64,000 nucleotides of DNA from Capra hircus (GCF_001704415.2 NC_030814.1:72533121-72597120), one strand, 5' to 3'. Counted from the first letter of the stretch, positions 30,114 through 36,264 are shown. Notes: generated from the letters alone by a model not told the origin. Numbers and translations: made by a program.

Positions 30114-32650
30114 ATCCATGTAAGGAGATCCAACCAGCCCATTCTGAAGGAGATCAGCCCTGGGATTTCTTTGGAAGGAATGATGCTAAAGCTGCAACTC
30201 CAGTACTTTGGCCACCTCATGCAAAGAGTTGACTCACTGGAAAAGACTCTGATGCTGGGAGGGATTGGGGGCAGGAGGAGAAGGGGACGACAGAGGATGA
30301 GATGGCTGGATAGCATCGCTAACTTGATGGACATGAATCTGAGTGAACTCCGGGAGTTGGTGATGAACAGGGAGGCCTGGCGTGCTGTGATTGATGAGGT
30401 TGCAAAGAGTTGGACACGACTGAGCGACTGAACTGAACTGAAACAGCTATGAAAACGTGTGTAAAATACCATTAACACGTATATACTACTTCTCTGTTGC
30501 ATTCATAGATATCGAATAGTTTAACCTCAGCCCAGTCCTCCAGGGAGGATTGTGCCATCTCAGGATTTAGTGAGACTATCACCTCCCTCATCTTGGCCTC
30601 TAAATCTTTATCAATATAACCCTTATGCTGTCCTGAAAGCCACATGCAAATGGATGTAGCCCTTGTGGCTGCAAAGCCCATCGCCCACCCTCTCTTCGTG
30701 TACCCAGACCTGGGCTTCTGGACCCCAAGGCAGACTCTGGATTTCAGCTTTCTTGACGCCGTCTCTTGCGTCATCTTGTAGCTTTGGATATCTGACACTG
30801 CAACAAGGACTAAATTGTTCCCCAGTATTCACACCCCCTTTTCTCTTAGACAAATAGAACCCCAGAGTTTGAGCTGGGCACATGGGTGACTGAAATAACA
30901 AAAGCCCTCATTTCTCCAGTCGCCTTTCAGCTAGGGCATGAAGCTAAGTTCTGGCCAATGAGATGTGGGCAGAAACAACGTGGGTGAAATCTGGAGGCCT
31001 GTCCTTGGGAGAAAGAAGTGAGCCTTCCTGGCCCTTTCCTCCCCGCAACTTCTCACAGGAATAGGGTGTGGCACTAGCCATCTGGGACCCTGTGGATGAA
31101 GTCCACGCCACAGGGGAGGCAGAACCTAGAAATGGAAGGAGGGTCCCTGACACCCAAAGCAGAGAGCAAGAACCAGCTTGACTGAACAGACCCTCCAGCA
31201 GCCCTGAATTCACTGCTCTGGGAGACTATGTAAGAGAACAGTAAACCTTGGCCTTGTTTACACTTCTATTATTTGGGGTCTGTTATGAGCAGCTAGGGCT
31301 TCCCTGGTGGCTCAGACAGTAAAGAATCTGCCTGCAGTGCAGGAGACCTGGGTTCCATCCCTGTATTGGGAGGGTCCCCTGGAGAAGGGAATGGCTACCC
31401 ACTCCAGTATTCTCACCTGGTGAATTCCATGGACAGAGGAGCCTGGGGGTCTGCAGTCCGTGGATCACAAAGAGTCATACACGACTGAGCGACTAACACT
31501 TTCTGCGCAGCTGACCCTATATCCCAGTGAATGCAGCCATCTATCCTTTCAGCTTCTTCAACCCCCATCCTGCCTGCTGGGAATTTGGCATCCAGTCCCT
31601 GTGGCTTCATCCAAAACAATGCTTTGTGAACGTCATTCACTCCTCTGCACTGCCAAGATCTTTGCTACCAACCGTGTCTCATTATTTATGACCCCGCTTT
31701 TAACTGACTTACTATTTGATGCAAATACATTCATTTTAGAAGCGAACTTTAGATTGTTACTGTACATGGAAAACCTGTCTCACTCGCCACAGATGGAAGA
31801 TAACTCTACAAAGACAACAAAAGCAAAGCAAAAGTGTCGACTTCTGATGAGATGTGTCCATGAAAGGCGCTGAGCCTCAAGTCTGCTCTCTGTCTGTTTA
31901 AGAAAAAAAAAAAAAATAGCAAGGGATGGAGGAAGATGAGCAAGTGAGAGAGATAGAAGAAGAAGAATGGTACCAAATGGGTACTTTCTCCCTAGGGAAA
32001 TCAGAAAGCCTGAAAGAGATGGGAAGCAGGAGGGGTGTTCTCTTGGGGTGGGTCTTAATTATTTGATGCTGTGTGAGGGTCTTTGACCAAAGAGCTGAAA
32101 AGAAGAAACTTCTGGAACAAACTCCCTTCAGGCCATCTTTGCCGCATGAGGTGCTGTGGAGCCGCAGGGATGGGGAGCAAGCCCACAGGGGACCCCGGGC
32201 CCTCTTATGGGTAAGGGTTTGGCACGATCTGGGCACAGGAACTCGTACTCACCGACTGGCAGGTCTTCGGGCAGACTCACTGCCGACATGTTGGCCACGA
32301 ACATTGGGGCCGTATTGGCTGCCACTGCAGGGACAAGGGGTGCAGGGACATTGGGACACCTCTGGAAAGACTGAACCCCATCTACCCCCATGGGAGCCTG
32401 TCCCAGTCCCAGCAGCCAGCCTTCAGCCCAGCTCACCAGTCTGGGGCTGGATTCCTCCCCAGGCCTCCCACGGCAGCCAAGCACAGAGCTGGGCCGTAGG
32501 AACTAGGTTTTTGCTGATGGAGCAGCAGCCCGCCCTTCTAGAGAGTTCTGCTGAGGGCCCCTCGTTAGTGCTGATGGGAGAGGGGAGGTACCTACCAGAC
32601 ACCACAAGGGCAGGAAGCAAGAGGCAGGACAGCCACGGCCACCCCATCAT
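2129..32650 (-). CDS. CDHR2: CDHR2 (protocadherin-24), complete 31-exon coding region
   Basis: Join in transcript order: 32650-32596, 32324-32253, 27712-27573, 27462-27409, 26165-26076, 23782-23693, 23293-23168, 23091-22945, 22862-22787, 22688-22570, 22427-22194, 21315-21160, 21075-20914, 20630-20569, 20305-20062, 17877-17638, 15738-15669, 15538-14933, 13531-13460, 12898-12849, 11293-11142, 10992-10884, 10793-10705, 10243-10175, 10073-9996, 9901-9841, 9750-9626, 5799-5686, 5605-5525, 5342-5285, 2263-2129. Total 3,936 nt, phases consistent. The product is a type I membrane cadherin of intestinal and renal brush borders. It pairs in trans with CDHR5 and binds harmonin (USH1C) in the intermicrovillar adhesion complex with ANKS4B and MYO7B. 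Visible: signal peptide about 1-21; cadherin repeats with calcium-linker motifs at 118-122 (DRNDN), 348-352, 475-479, 581-585, 690-694, 803-807 (DVNDM, atypical) and 923-927; membrane segment about 1158-1179; cytoplasmic tail ending in the PDZ ligand TTDL. Length matches the human protein. Confidence 0.95.
2590..2765 (+). repeat. MIR SINE remnant
   Basis: Contains the MIR core pattern TTTACAGATGAGGAAACC followed by a GAGGCTTGGA-type segment and a CACAGCAAGG-type end. An old mammalian tRNA-derived SINE. Confidence 0.6.
3989..4367 (+). mobile_element. CHR-type SINE (cetartiodactyl, tRNA-derived)
   Basis: Starts GGCTTCCCTGATGG, continues through AGAATCCGCCTGCCAATGC and the CACAACTACTGAGC block, and ends in an A/T-rich tail. 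The flanking direct repeat TGAAGCATGA at 3979-3988 and 4368-4377 is the target-site duplication. Confidence 0.85.
4475..4510. repeat. (CA)n microsatellite
   Basis: About 17 CA units with one CG interruption, in CDHR2 intron 30. Confidence 0.95.
4955..5120 (+). repeat. MIR SINE remnant
   Basis: Pattern TTTCATCCTCACAACAG, then CCCATTTATAGATTAGAAAA and GGTCACAGTGAATGAG, the order expected of a MIR core. Confidence 0.6.
5285..5342 (-). CDS. CDHR2: CDHR2 exon 30, with GC donor
   Basis: Encodes INSLDDNSVDLENRTQEIK. Acceptor CTACAG. The donor reads AAG|GCAAGT: GC instead of GT, in the strong surrounding context typical of GC-AG introns. Confidence 0.92.
5417..5466. repeat. (CAC/CAT)n trinucleotide repeat
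   Basis: Imperfect CAC/CAT array in the short CDHR2 intron between exons 29 and 30, about 70 nt from exon 30. Confidence 0.92.
5525..5605 (-). CDS. CDHR2: CDHR2 exon 29: cytoplasmic tail
   Basis: Encodes ANPMLNLPAKDLGFESQSS through LDHI plus a split Ser codon. Acceptor CTCCAG, donor CAG|GTGAGT. Confidence 0.94.
5686..5799 (-). CDS. CDHR2: CDHR2 exon 28: cytoplasmic tail
   Basis: Encodes YQRKLRAVKAAKEARKTAV through NVYNTE and a split Arg codon, the basic juxtamembrane tail. Acceptor CCCATAG, donor GAG|GTAAGT. Confidence 0.94.
5815..5995 (+). repeat. MIR SINE remnant
   Basis: TACTGTGTGCCCAGTACAGG, then TCTTACAGAGGGTAAG and ACCACACAGCTGATCAGTGG follow MIR order. It lies just upstream of exon 28 in the intron. 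Confidence 0.55.
6250..9366 (+). mobile_element. BovB LINE (RTE type), near full length, dead
   Basis: Recognisable along its length: the GGACTGGAATGC and endonuclease-like segments, the block GGAAGCATTACTGTGAAC, the RT region, and the 3' end GGATGGCATCACCGACTC through AGACAAGACTGAGTGACTG. It sits in CDHR2 intron 27, antisense to the gene. Frames are broken by many stops. By comparison with the copy at 40270-41790, about 330-350 bases are missing near 8802, including the YADD catalytic motif. The 5' boundary is approximate. Confidence 0.88.
9425..9540 (+). repeat. MIR SINE remnant
   Basis: CAAATGAGGAAACTGAGGCTTGG core followed by an ACCTACCCAAGGGGTCAT-type segment, 86 nt downstream of exon 27. 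Confidence 0.55.
9626..9750 (-). CDS. CDHR2: CDHR2 exon 27: transmembrane segment
   Basis: Encodes GSQESQESESPDTLRN followed by the hydrophobic span from VTIGLGVALLLV to IIMC, then QK and a split Ser codon. This is the single membrane-crossing helix. Acceptor CTCCAG, donor AGAG|GTGCTG, which is weaker than the others. The 3.8-kb intron that follows carries a BovB LINE. Confidence 0.94.
9841..9901 (-). CDS. CDHR2: CDHR2 exon 26
   Basis: Encodes MIRNDQDSLTQLLQLGLVVL. Acceptor GGCCAG, donor CTG|GTGAGT. Confidence 0.93.
9996..10073 (-). CDS. CDHR2: CDHR2 exon 25
   Basis: Encodes ARGRSYLDAYFVFSNGSAL through DQLN plus two bases of Met. Acceptor TTCCAG, donor AAT|AT then GTGAGT. Confidence 0.92.
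10175..10243 (-). CDS. CDHR2: CDHR2 exon 24
   Basis: Encodes ALAQATRTTVYIVDIQDI through SQV and a split Arg codon. Acceptor TTTGCAG, donor TCG|GTGAGT. Confidence 0.92.
10705..10793 (-). CDS. CDHR2: CDHR2 exon 23: membrane-proximal ectodomain
   Basis: Encodes LFTVDQSYRVRLQFSLSK through SEEIK plus two bases. Acceptor CCCATAG, donor GGC|GTAGGT. Confidence 0.92.
10841..10854 (+). promoter_or_regulatory. CTCF-like core motif
   Basis: CCGGCAGAGGGCGC matches the CTCF core CCASNAGRGGGCRC with one mismatch. It lies in the 90-nt intron between CDHR2 exons 22 and 23. Motif match only; binding is not shown. Confidence 0.4.
10884..10992 (-). CDS. CDHR2: CDHR2 exon 22
   Basis: Encodes LLTSLDSTLQGTYQVTVK through ASITLN. 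Acceptor CCGTAG, donor AAC|GTGAGT. Confidence 0.93.
11142..11293 (-). CDS. CDHR2: CDHR2 exon 21
   Basis: Encodes ARDDDSGNNAAILFSILQ through FTGNI plus two bases. Acceptor CTCCCAG, donor GA|GTAACT; phase 2 joins GA to C of exon 22 and keeps the frame. Confidence 0.93.
11925..12145 (-). mobile_element. Bov-tA SINE
   Basis: Reverse-complement Bov-tA: GCTTCAGTCGTGTCCAACTC, then GATTCTCCAGGCAAGAATAC, ending GCCACCAGGGAAGCCC. In intron 20 of CDHR2. Confidence 0.9.
12480..12780. promoter_or_regulatory. AT-rich unique intronic block, candidate enhancer
   Basis: About 300 bp of AT-rich, apparently single-copy DNA in a GC-rich, SINE-rich intron (CDHR2 intron 20). It contains CATAAA, TTTATAAA, CAATTAA and GTTAAT motifs that resemble CDX and HNF1/homeobox half-sites. 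Function is inferred only from composition and motifs. Confidence 0.3.
12849..12898 (-). CDS. CDHR2: CDHR2 exon 20
   Basis: A 50-nt exon encoding VIIPELVLPNQQVASVR. Acceptor CTTGCAG, donor CGG|GTAAGT. Confidence 0.92.
13075..13208 (+). mobile_element. Bov-A2-type SINE with AGC tail
   Basis: Starts GGAGAAGGAAATGGCAACCC and ends in (AGC)n. Perfect target-site duplication CCACCTCCCATT at 13063-13074 and 13209-13220. Confidence 0.92.
13460..13531 (-). CDS. CDHR2: CDHR2 exon 19: calcium linker DVNDN
   Basis: Encodes GSLPITIEDVNDNAPYFL through PEDKTF. Acceptor CCTCTAG, donor TTG|GTAAGC. Confidence 0.94.
13680..13870 (+). repeat. MIR-like remnant
   Basis: AACTTGTCCAAAGTCACACAG and a downstream TGTTTCCTCATCTATAAAAT block resemble MIR sequence in opposite halves, so this may be two fragments. 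Confidence 0.45.
13998..14277 (-). mobile_element. Bov-A2 SINE dimer with (TGC)n tail
   Basis: Begins with (TGC)n, followed by two successive units each holding TCGCTTCAGTCGTG-like or TCGCTCAGTTGCG-like starts and GATTC-CC-AGGCAAGA-type blocks. Confidence 0.9.
14360..14692 (+). mobile_element. BovB LINE 3' fragment
   Basis: AAATCAACCCTGAATACTCG through GATGCTGGGAAAGATTGAAG to GAGTCAGACACGACTGGGC, the 3' end of BovB, truncated at its 5' side. In intron 18 of CDHR2. Confidence 0.9.
14700..14862 (-). repeat. MIR remnant
   Basis: Segments CATGTTCTCAGGTACTCTTC and CCGATGGGGCAACTCAAGCTC follow the MIR pattern, 70 nt from exon 18. Confidence 0.45.
14933..15538 (-). CDS. CDHR2: CDHR2 exon 18, largest exon, with atypical DVNDM motif
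   Basis: A 606-nt exon encoding EVQVGVVEAWDADQTEANN through FQAYSDN and covering about one and a half cadherin repeats. The linker reads DVNDMPP at residues 803-807, where the family consensus, and the human protein, have DVNDNPP. Acceptor TCCACAG, donor ATG|GTGAGG. Open reading continues past the donor, but the splice site and the match to the family end here. Confidence 0.95.
15669..15738 (-). CDS. CDHR2: CDHR2 exon 17: calcium linker DINDN
   Basis: Encodes DINDNLPIFNQSRYSFWVR through ERDP plus one base. Acceptor CTGCAG, donor CAG|GTAAGT. Confidence 0.94.
16559..16678 (-). pseudogene. Duplicated fragment of CDHR2 exon 16 and its acceptor
   Basis: These 120 bases are identical, base by base, to 17841-17960. 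On the - strand they comprise 83 nt of intron 15 ending in the acceptor TGCCCAG, plus the first 37 nt of exon 16. The copy lies in intron 16, so the pre-mRNA carries two identical acceptors, but no exon-16 donor follows the second one. Confidence 0.9.
17285..17420 (+). repeat. MIR remnant
   Basis: ATTTTACAGATGAGGAACTTG core followed by GGTTACACAACCAATGAGCC. Confidence 0.6.
17448..17520 (-). mobile_element. BovB/Bov-A 3' end fragment with (TTCAG)n
   Basis: A run of TTCAG units, then TCGCTCAGTTGTGTCCGAC and the 3' end of the BovB/Bov-A family in reverse orientation. Confidence 0.8.
17638..17877 (-). CDS. CDHR2: CDHR2 exon 16
   Basis: Eighty codons, AHDNDQPDTNNSLLHFSLL to VSVTITVE. The first 37 nt plus the acceptor and upstream intron are duplicated perfectly within intron 16 (see 16559-16678). 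Acceptor TGCCCAG, donor GAG|GTAAGG. Confidence 0.95.
18225..18390 (+). mobile_element. CHR-type SINE fragment with G-rich insert
   Basis: GGAATTCTGTGGTGGCCTGG then TTCAGTCCCTGGCCGGGG and AGATCCCACAGGCCACGTGG. A run of G tracts (18300-18350) interrupts it. Confidence 0.7.
19525..19712 (+). mobile_element. Bov-tA SINE
   Basis: GGTGGCTCAGATGGTAAAGA (tRNA part), then CCAGTATTCTTTCCTGGAGA and the Bov-A end near 19700. Confidence 0.9.
19830..19985 (+). repeat. MIR remnant
   Basis: CCAAAGGAGAAATGGAGGCCC core and a GGGCCACACAACAGAG segment, about 80 nt downstream of exon 15. Confidence 0.5.
20062..20305 (-). CDS. CDHR2: CDHR2 exon 15: calcium linker DVNDN
   Basis: Encodes GVDIFAVDPDSGKVTV through LDVNDNSPVVSG to VSVAIQ. 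Acceptor GCCACAG, donor CAG|GTGCGA. Confidence 0.95.
20569..20630 (-). CDS. CDHR2: CDHR2 exon 14
   Basis: A short exon encoding ASDPDTGEGGRVTYSLLPGN plus two bases of a Gly codon. Acceptor CTCACAG, donor GG|GTAACG. Confidence 0.92.
20914..21075 (-). CDS. CDHR2: CDHR2 exon 13: calcium linker DTNDH
   Basis: Fifty-four codons, VTATDSVSGNASVASVTI through DTNDHRPTFP to TDSIR. Acceptor GCTTAG, donor CGC|GTGAGT. Confidence 0.95.
21160..21315 (-). CDS. CDHR2: CDHR2 exon 12
   Basis: Fifty-two codons, GNNGTFLLTLGGPDAEAF to MLVQ. Acceptor CTACAG, donor CAG|GTGAGC, phase 0 on both sides. Confidence 0.94.
21420..22180. repeat. G-poor C/A/T-rich low-complexity tract
   Basis: Most of the intron between CDHR2 exons 11 and 12 is a C-rich, G-depleted sequence with repeated CCACCAC, CAACCACC and CATCACC words. 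No perfect repeat unit is visible. It creates long Thr/His/Pro-rich spurious ORFs on the + strand. Confidence 0.6.
22194..22427 (-). CDS. CDHR2: CDHR2 exon 11: calcium linker DVNDH
   Basis: Seventy-eight codons, ATEMHPNIHGQEAKASIW to MVVYDPDK, including DVNDHVPEFYNCS. Acceptor CTCTCAG, donor AAG|GTAGGT. Confidence 0.95.
22570..22688 (-). CDS. CDHR2: CDHR2 exon 10
   Basis: Encodes NSTRPGWFDIGKQDG through EEVQVQVT (first codon split with exon 9). Acceptor TCCCAG, donor ACG|GTGAGT. Confidence 0.93.
22787..22862 (-). CDS. CDHR2: CDHR2 exon 9
   Basis: Encodes GTSVLKVEAMDGDRGIND through YSIS plus one base of the next codon. Acceptor CTGCAG, donor CCA|GTGAGA. Confidence 0.93.
22945..23091 (-). CDS. 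CDHR2: CDHR2 exon 8: repeat 2/3 boundary
   Basis: Forty-nine codons, DSGGLYNNRTVFQCSSS to VAEDAPQ. The inter-repeat linker here is DKPDLDPQF rather than DxNDN, as in the human protein. Acceptor CTGCAG, donor CAG|GTATGC. Confidence 0.94.
23168..23293 (-). CDS. CDHR2: CDHR2 exon 7: cadherin repeat 2
   Basis: Forty-two codons, VIPATEGSEYLFRILPNGS to QLELKAC. Acceptor CCTCAG, donor TGT|GTGAGT, phase 0. Confidence 0.94.
23628..23645 (-). promoter_or_regulatory. CTCF-like motif
   Basis: The - strand reads TGGCCACCAGGGGGCAGC, an excellent match to the CTCF consensus TGGCCACCAGGGGGCGC. It lies in intron 6, about 50 nt downstream of exon 6. Binding is not shown. Confidence 0.6.
23693..23782 (-). CDS. 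CDHR2: CDHR2 exon 6, with SINE-flanked acceptor
   Basis: Thirty codons, TLPVGSVVLSVLATDKD to VVYSIEN. Its acceptor (TTTTGTTACAG) is the end of a target-site duplication of a Bov-tA SINE at 23795-24008. Everything beyond 12 nt upstream of the exon is therefore SINE sequence. Donor AAT|GTGAGT. Confidence 0.93.
23795..24008 (-). mobile_element. Bov-tA SINE at the CDHR2 exon 6 acceptor
   Basis: Full Bov-tA in sense orientation to CDHR2. Target-site duplication CTGTAACAAAAG at 23783-23794 and CTATAACAAAAG at 24009-24020. The exon-proximal copy ends in the exon 6 acceptor AG, so the pyrimidine tract upstream is the SINE's own 3' tail. Confidence 0.93.
25280..25502 (-). mobile_element. Bov-tA SINE
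   Basis: GGTCGCTTCAGTCATGTCCG through GCCACCTGGGAAGCCC, in intron 5 of CDHR2. Confidence 0.9.
26076..26165 (-). CDS. CDHR2: CDHR2 exon 5: first calcium linker
   Basis: Thirty codons, VQREMQVIVEDRNDNAPVF onward, carrying the first classical DxNDN calcium-binding linker. Acceptor TTGCAG, donor GAG|GTAACA. Confidence 0.95.
26400..27300. other. AT-rich intronic stretch, nothing recognised
   Basis: CDHR2 intron 4. AT-rich, with TATA-type dinucleotide stretches at 27060-27280. Possibly decayed transposon sequence, but I cannot assign a family. Confidence 0.3.
27409..27462 (-). CDS. CDHR2: CDHR2 exon 4: cadherin repeat 1
   Basis: An 18-codon exon (TLYWFAITISVSDSYNNR) between CTGCAG and CGA|GTGAGT, phase 0 on both sides. 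Confidence 0.93.
27573..27712 (-). CDS. CDHR2: CDHR2 exon 3: cadherin repeat 1
   Basis: Encodes AEAFWLVAQDQEND through VKLASLLDYE. The phase joins exon 2 within the Gly codon. Acceptor CTGCAG, donor GAG|GTAAAG. Confidence 0.94.
27835..27950. repeat. 58-bp tandem duplication
   Basis: A unit starting TCAGCGGATGTCTACCCATG is present twice in direct succession (27835 and 27893) and appears near-identical. It includes the start of an L1-derived segment, in CDHR2 intron 2. Confidence 0.88.
27893..28490 (+). mobile_element. L1 LINE 3' fragment
   Basis: GATGAGTGGATAAAGAAGATG, CAGCCATAAAAAAAAGAATG and AACGTGGATGGACCTGAAG are hallmark sequences of the L1 ORF2 end and 3' UTR. It ends in TGTACACCTGAAGC and ATTGTATATCAATTATATC. 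Confidence 0.82.
29254..29458 (-). mobile_element. Bov-tA SINE
   Basis: GAAGTGAAAGTGTCTCAGTC through CATCTGAGCCGCCAGGGA. Confidence 0.9.
29649..29965 (+). mobile_element. CHR-type SINE
   Basis: GACTTCCCTGGTGGTACAGTG through GAAGCCCGAGCACCACAATG to AAAGACCCAGCACAACC and an A/T-rich tail. Confidence 0.85.
30081..30111. repeat. (TG)n microsatellite
   Basis: About 15 TG units directly before a BovB 3' fragment. Confidence 0.95.
30124..30441 (+). mobile_element. BovB LINE 3' fragment
   Basis: GAGATCAGCCCTGGGATTTC, GATGCTGGGAGGGATTGGGG, then TTGGACACGACTGAGCGACTG and an ACTGA tail. Confidence 0.9.
30900..31290 (+). repeat. Possible old MaLR-type LTR remnant
   Basis: TAAGTTCTGGCCAATGAGATG, then a GTGAAATCTGG segment and TTTGGGGTCTGTTATGAGCAG resemble the layout of old mammalian MaLR LTRs. 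Assignment by pattern only; non-coding. Confidence 0.35.
31297..31493 (+). mobile_element. Bov-tA SINE
   Basis: GGCTTCCCTGGTGGCTCAGA through TCATACACGACTGAGCGAC. Confidence 0.92.
32253..32324 (-). CDS. CDHR2: CDHR2 exon 2: mature N-terminus
   Basis: Encodes VAANTAPMFVANMS followed by LPEDLPVG, the start of the first cadherin repeat that makes the trans contact with CDHR5. The acceptor is CTGCAG and the donor G|GTGAGT. Confidence 0.92.
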
Positions 32651-32662
32651 GTCTGGAGGGAC
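32596..32662 (-). CDS. CDHR2: CDHR2 coding exon 1: end of 5' UTR, start codon, signal peptide
   Basis: The exon follows an acceptor (CCCACAG at 32669-32663), so a further untranslated 5' exon must exist upstream. Coding starts at 32650 with two tandem ATGs (32650-32648 and 32647-32645). The second gives the same length as the human protein. The peptide begins MMGWPWLSCLLLPALVVS, a typical signal peptide. The donor is G|GTAGGT. Confidence 0.9.
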
Positions 32663-33804
32663 CTGTGGGAAGAGACGCCAGGAAAGGGCTCCGGAACCCA
32701 GGCCTCCCTCGTCTGGTGGAGCCTTGTCTGTGGGTCCAGCCCTGGCCCACTCACCACCATCACTCAAGGTTCTCCCCCAGGCCCCTATCAAACTCTGCCC
32801 ATTTGCCAGATGTGCCCCGGGAGGGGAAGCGGGGGTGGCATGAGAGGGAGGGCAGGGTAGCTGGGCCTGGTCTAGAGCTTCAGCCTGAGACTGAGCCTGA
32901 ACTTGACCCCAGAGTTCAGGGTCCACTGTGTAGCAGGCCTGGCCCCAGACAGACTGGATGCACAATCTTATTCCTGCAACGACAAAGTGACTGCTAAAGA
33001 ACCAAGTCTGAGAGAGGAGGGGGCTTGCCTGAGGCCACACAGAGTCAGCGTCAAGACCCTGCTCTGAACACAGGTGGACTTCAGAATCCATTCCCTCAAC
33101 CACTGCGCTGCCCTGCCTATTTGAAGTGTCCAAGCTAATAGTGTCCTTCAAAATCAGGGGCCTAGAGAGGGACTGTGGCTTGTCCAGGACCATCCAGAGA
33201 CTCGACGGGTGGGCGGGGGCCTTTGCCCTACTTGCTGACACAATACATGGCGGCCTTGGCATCCTTTCTCAAAGTGTGCTCCACGGAACCCCAGCCCTGG
33301 AAGATGCCCGTAGCAGAGAGGTCCCTGGTCAAGTCAGTATGGGAAGGACTCTATGCTCCTCTTGCTGACTGAGAGCTGGGCAGGGACCTTTGGAAGACCC
33401 TGCCTGGCCCAGTCTTCTTGGTCGTCTTACGTTGCAAGCTGTCCTTCATCCAGAAAGAGGGGAACTTGGATTCACTATCATCAAGAGATGCCTGAAGTGC
33501 CAAGGTTCTTTCATCCCCAAAGATGATGGGCACCAAAGCCAAGGGAGAGCAAGACAGTTTCACAGACGTTCCTTGCTCTCTGTCAAGAAAGTGTGCGCCT
33601 GCATCTGTGTAATTATTCCATAAAACAGGACGTCGTACTGTATAGCCTTTTGTGCCTTTTGAATTGTGTGCTAAGTGAATATGTGAACTTTTCCAAAGAT
33701 AAATTGAAGCTGTAAAGTGCGCAAAACTATGGCTGATTCATGCTGATGTTTGGTAGAAATCAATGCAATACTGTAAAGCAATTGTCCTTCAGTTAAGAAT
33801 AAAT

Positions 33805-34034
33805 GCGTGCATGTGTGCTAAGTCACTTCAGTCCTGTCTGACTCTTTGTGACCCCGTGGACTGTGGCCTGCCAGTCTCCTCTGTCCGTGGGGATTCTCCA
33901 GGCAAGAATACTGGAGTGGGTTGTCGTGCCCTCCTCCAGGGGATCTTCCCGACCCAGGGGTCAAACCCACATCTCTTGCATCTCCTGCATTGTCAGGAGG
34001 GTTCTTTACCATTAGGGCCACCAGGGAAGCCCTA
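33805..34034 (-). mobile_element. Bov-tA SINE
   Basis: GCTAAGTCACTTCAGTCCTG through GGGCCACCAGGGAAGCCC, followed by an AT-rich tail. Confidence 0.9.
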
Positions 34035-35615
34035 AAAATCAATAAATAAATAAAAATAAAAGTACCCCAAAGAACGCGGTCATTGTCAGGCACCCTAACT
34101 GGGTCCCAGGCAGCTCCCTGTCCTGCCCCAGTGTGGCTGAGGCCAGTGGCCTGCCATTTTCCAGAGGAGCCTGGCTCCAAAGCTCTGAGGAAACCAAGAG
34201 GGAGGGACCCCAACCCACAGCGGGCTCCATATGACAGGCCCTCCGTGGAGAGCAGAAAGGCTTCCAGAGCTGAACCTTGACCAGAAACCAGAAGGCCTCT
34301 CCCTCCCACCGCCCACCCCTCCTCTGAGTTCCCACCTCAGGGACACCCACTTCCCCATCACCCTTGATGTCCCCTCTCCTGAATGCCCTGCTTTCAATCC
34401 AATTCCTGCAAATCTTACATTTATTCTCCATCCTACAGCAGGCTTCTTCTCTCTCCGGCTCAGCCCTCCTCAAGGGCTCCTTCCCTTCCTTCTCTTTAAT
34501 CCAGTCCTCTCAGCCAAAATTATCCCTCCTCACTTCCTCTAATCACCTCTCTCGCCTGCTGCAAACCTTACAATGGCTCCTTTTGCCAAACTGCACAAAA
34601 AGGCTTCACAGGGACCATCCACACCCTGAGAGCTGCCGCCACTGCCCTCCTGCCGCCCCCCTCCCTTGCCCAGCTTCCTCTCTAACCATGCCCTGCCTCC
34701 CTCCCTCACACCTCTCCCTAGGAGACCACCCTGCTTTCCCTTACTCTGCATATGAAGTGTCCTCTTTCTGGAATGCCCTCCCTCTCCTTGCTGCCTGGTC
34801 CTCCCTGGTGAGCAGTTGCAGGGTTATTTTCCGTTCAATGTTCCAGGGAGGAGCTGAATTCCTGTACCAGCCCAGAGACCTCACGAGGTGCTGCTCAGAT
34901 CCCAGCCTGAACTCTGTGGCTCTCAGGGCCCATTATCTTTTTGCAGATCAGCCTCTCCCTTTCAGACCAGGAGAGATGTGAAGGTAAGGTCCAGGTCTGA
35001 TTCATCTCTCTGATCCCAGGACCAAACTCAGGAATGAGCCCACAGCAAGCTTAGGGGTCATTTCTGAATTGAATGAATGAGTGTGCCTGTGAATCACTGT
35101 AACCCCAGTGGCCTGACGTGGAACACACCTGAGAGAGGGGCCAGGTGTGAGAGGTAAGCATATAGGCTAGAGAGCTTGGGTGCAAATTCAGTGTAATCTT
35201 GGGCAAGCAACTTAACCTTTCTGGGTCTCAGCTCCCCCATCTGTAAACTGGAAATAATAATAGCACCTACAGTACAAGGTCTGTGGGAGGCTTCCACTGT
35301 GCCTGGCTCAAAGTAAGTGAGCCAAAAACATCAGCAATTTTTTTTTCTTATTATCATGGAGGAATAAAGGCACACCTCATATTCTGCCCTGGCCAGCCTT
35401 GGTCACTTCATAAGCCCCTCTCAGTCAGTGGCCCTGAGATGGCCAGAGGGACCCTGGCTCCAATCTGGCTACTCTGTTCTGGGTTTGACTTGCCGCAACC
35501 TGCCATCAAGTTCCAGCCTGAGCCTTCCCCCTTAATTCAGAGTTATCTTTGCCCCCACTTTGCCCAGACCTGCTGAGGCATTGACAGGGTTGGTAATTTT
35601 AAATATCTGCTAACA

Positions 35616-35892
35616 GGACTTCCTGAGTGGTCCAGTGGTAAAGAATCCACCTGCCAATGCAGGGGACACTGGTTCAATCCCTGGTCTTGGAGGGTCCCAC
35701 ATGTTGCAGAGCAACTAAGTCCATGTGTCAGAACGAGAGCCTGTGCTTCAGAGCCCAAGTTCCGCAACAAGAGACGCTATCACGATGAGAAGCCAGTGCA
35801 CCGCAACAAAGCTTAGCCCCTGCTCGCCACAGCTAGAGAAAGCCCACGCAGCAACGAAGACCCAATGCAGCCAAAAATTAATTAATTAGTTA
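35616..35892 (+). mobile_element. CHR-type SINE
   Basis: GACTTCCTGAGTGGTCCAGTG through CAACGAAGACCCAATGCAGCC and an AATTA-rich tail. Confidence 0.85.
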
Positions 35893-35894
35893 AT

Positions 35895-36118
35895 GAAAGA
35901 AACAGAGAGAGAATCTACCTTCCAAAGCAGGGCACATGGGTTCAATCTCTGATTGGGGAACTAAGACCACGTGCATGGAGCAACTGAGCCCATGCAGTCT
36001 GGAGCCCACATGCCGCAACAGAGAGCCCATTCACCACAAGGAAAGACCTTACAGATCTCAGCGAAGACCCCATGTGCCACAGCTGAGACCTGACACAGCC
36101 ACGCGGAAAAAAATACGC
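35895..36118 (+). mobile_element. Second, diverged CHR-type SINE
   Basis: AATCTACCTTCCAAAGCAGG, TTCAATCTCTGATTGGGG and ACCTGACACAGCCACGC follow the same element order directly behind the previous copy. Confidence 0.7.
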
Positions 36119-36264
36119 CGACATTCTGGTGCACCTGCTACGTGCTGAGTGCCCTGACCTATCCATCCATTCCCCTAACAAATACTTATTGGCTGTCCCA
36201 GATCCACAATGTGCCAGACCTTGCTCTCAGCACTGGGTATACAATGGTGAGTGTAACAGTCAAG

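Noticed and set aside
32073..32843. 256-residue + strand ORF
   Set aside because: It is antisense to CDHR2 exons 1 and 2 and their GC-rich flanks, and has no family similarity.
34364..34981. 205-residue + strand ORF
   Set aside because: Leu/Ser/Pro-rich translation of pyrimidine-rich unique DNA, without splice sites or domains.
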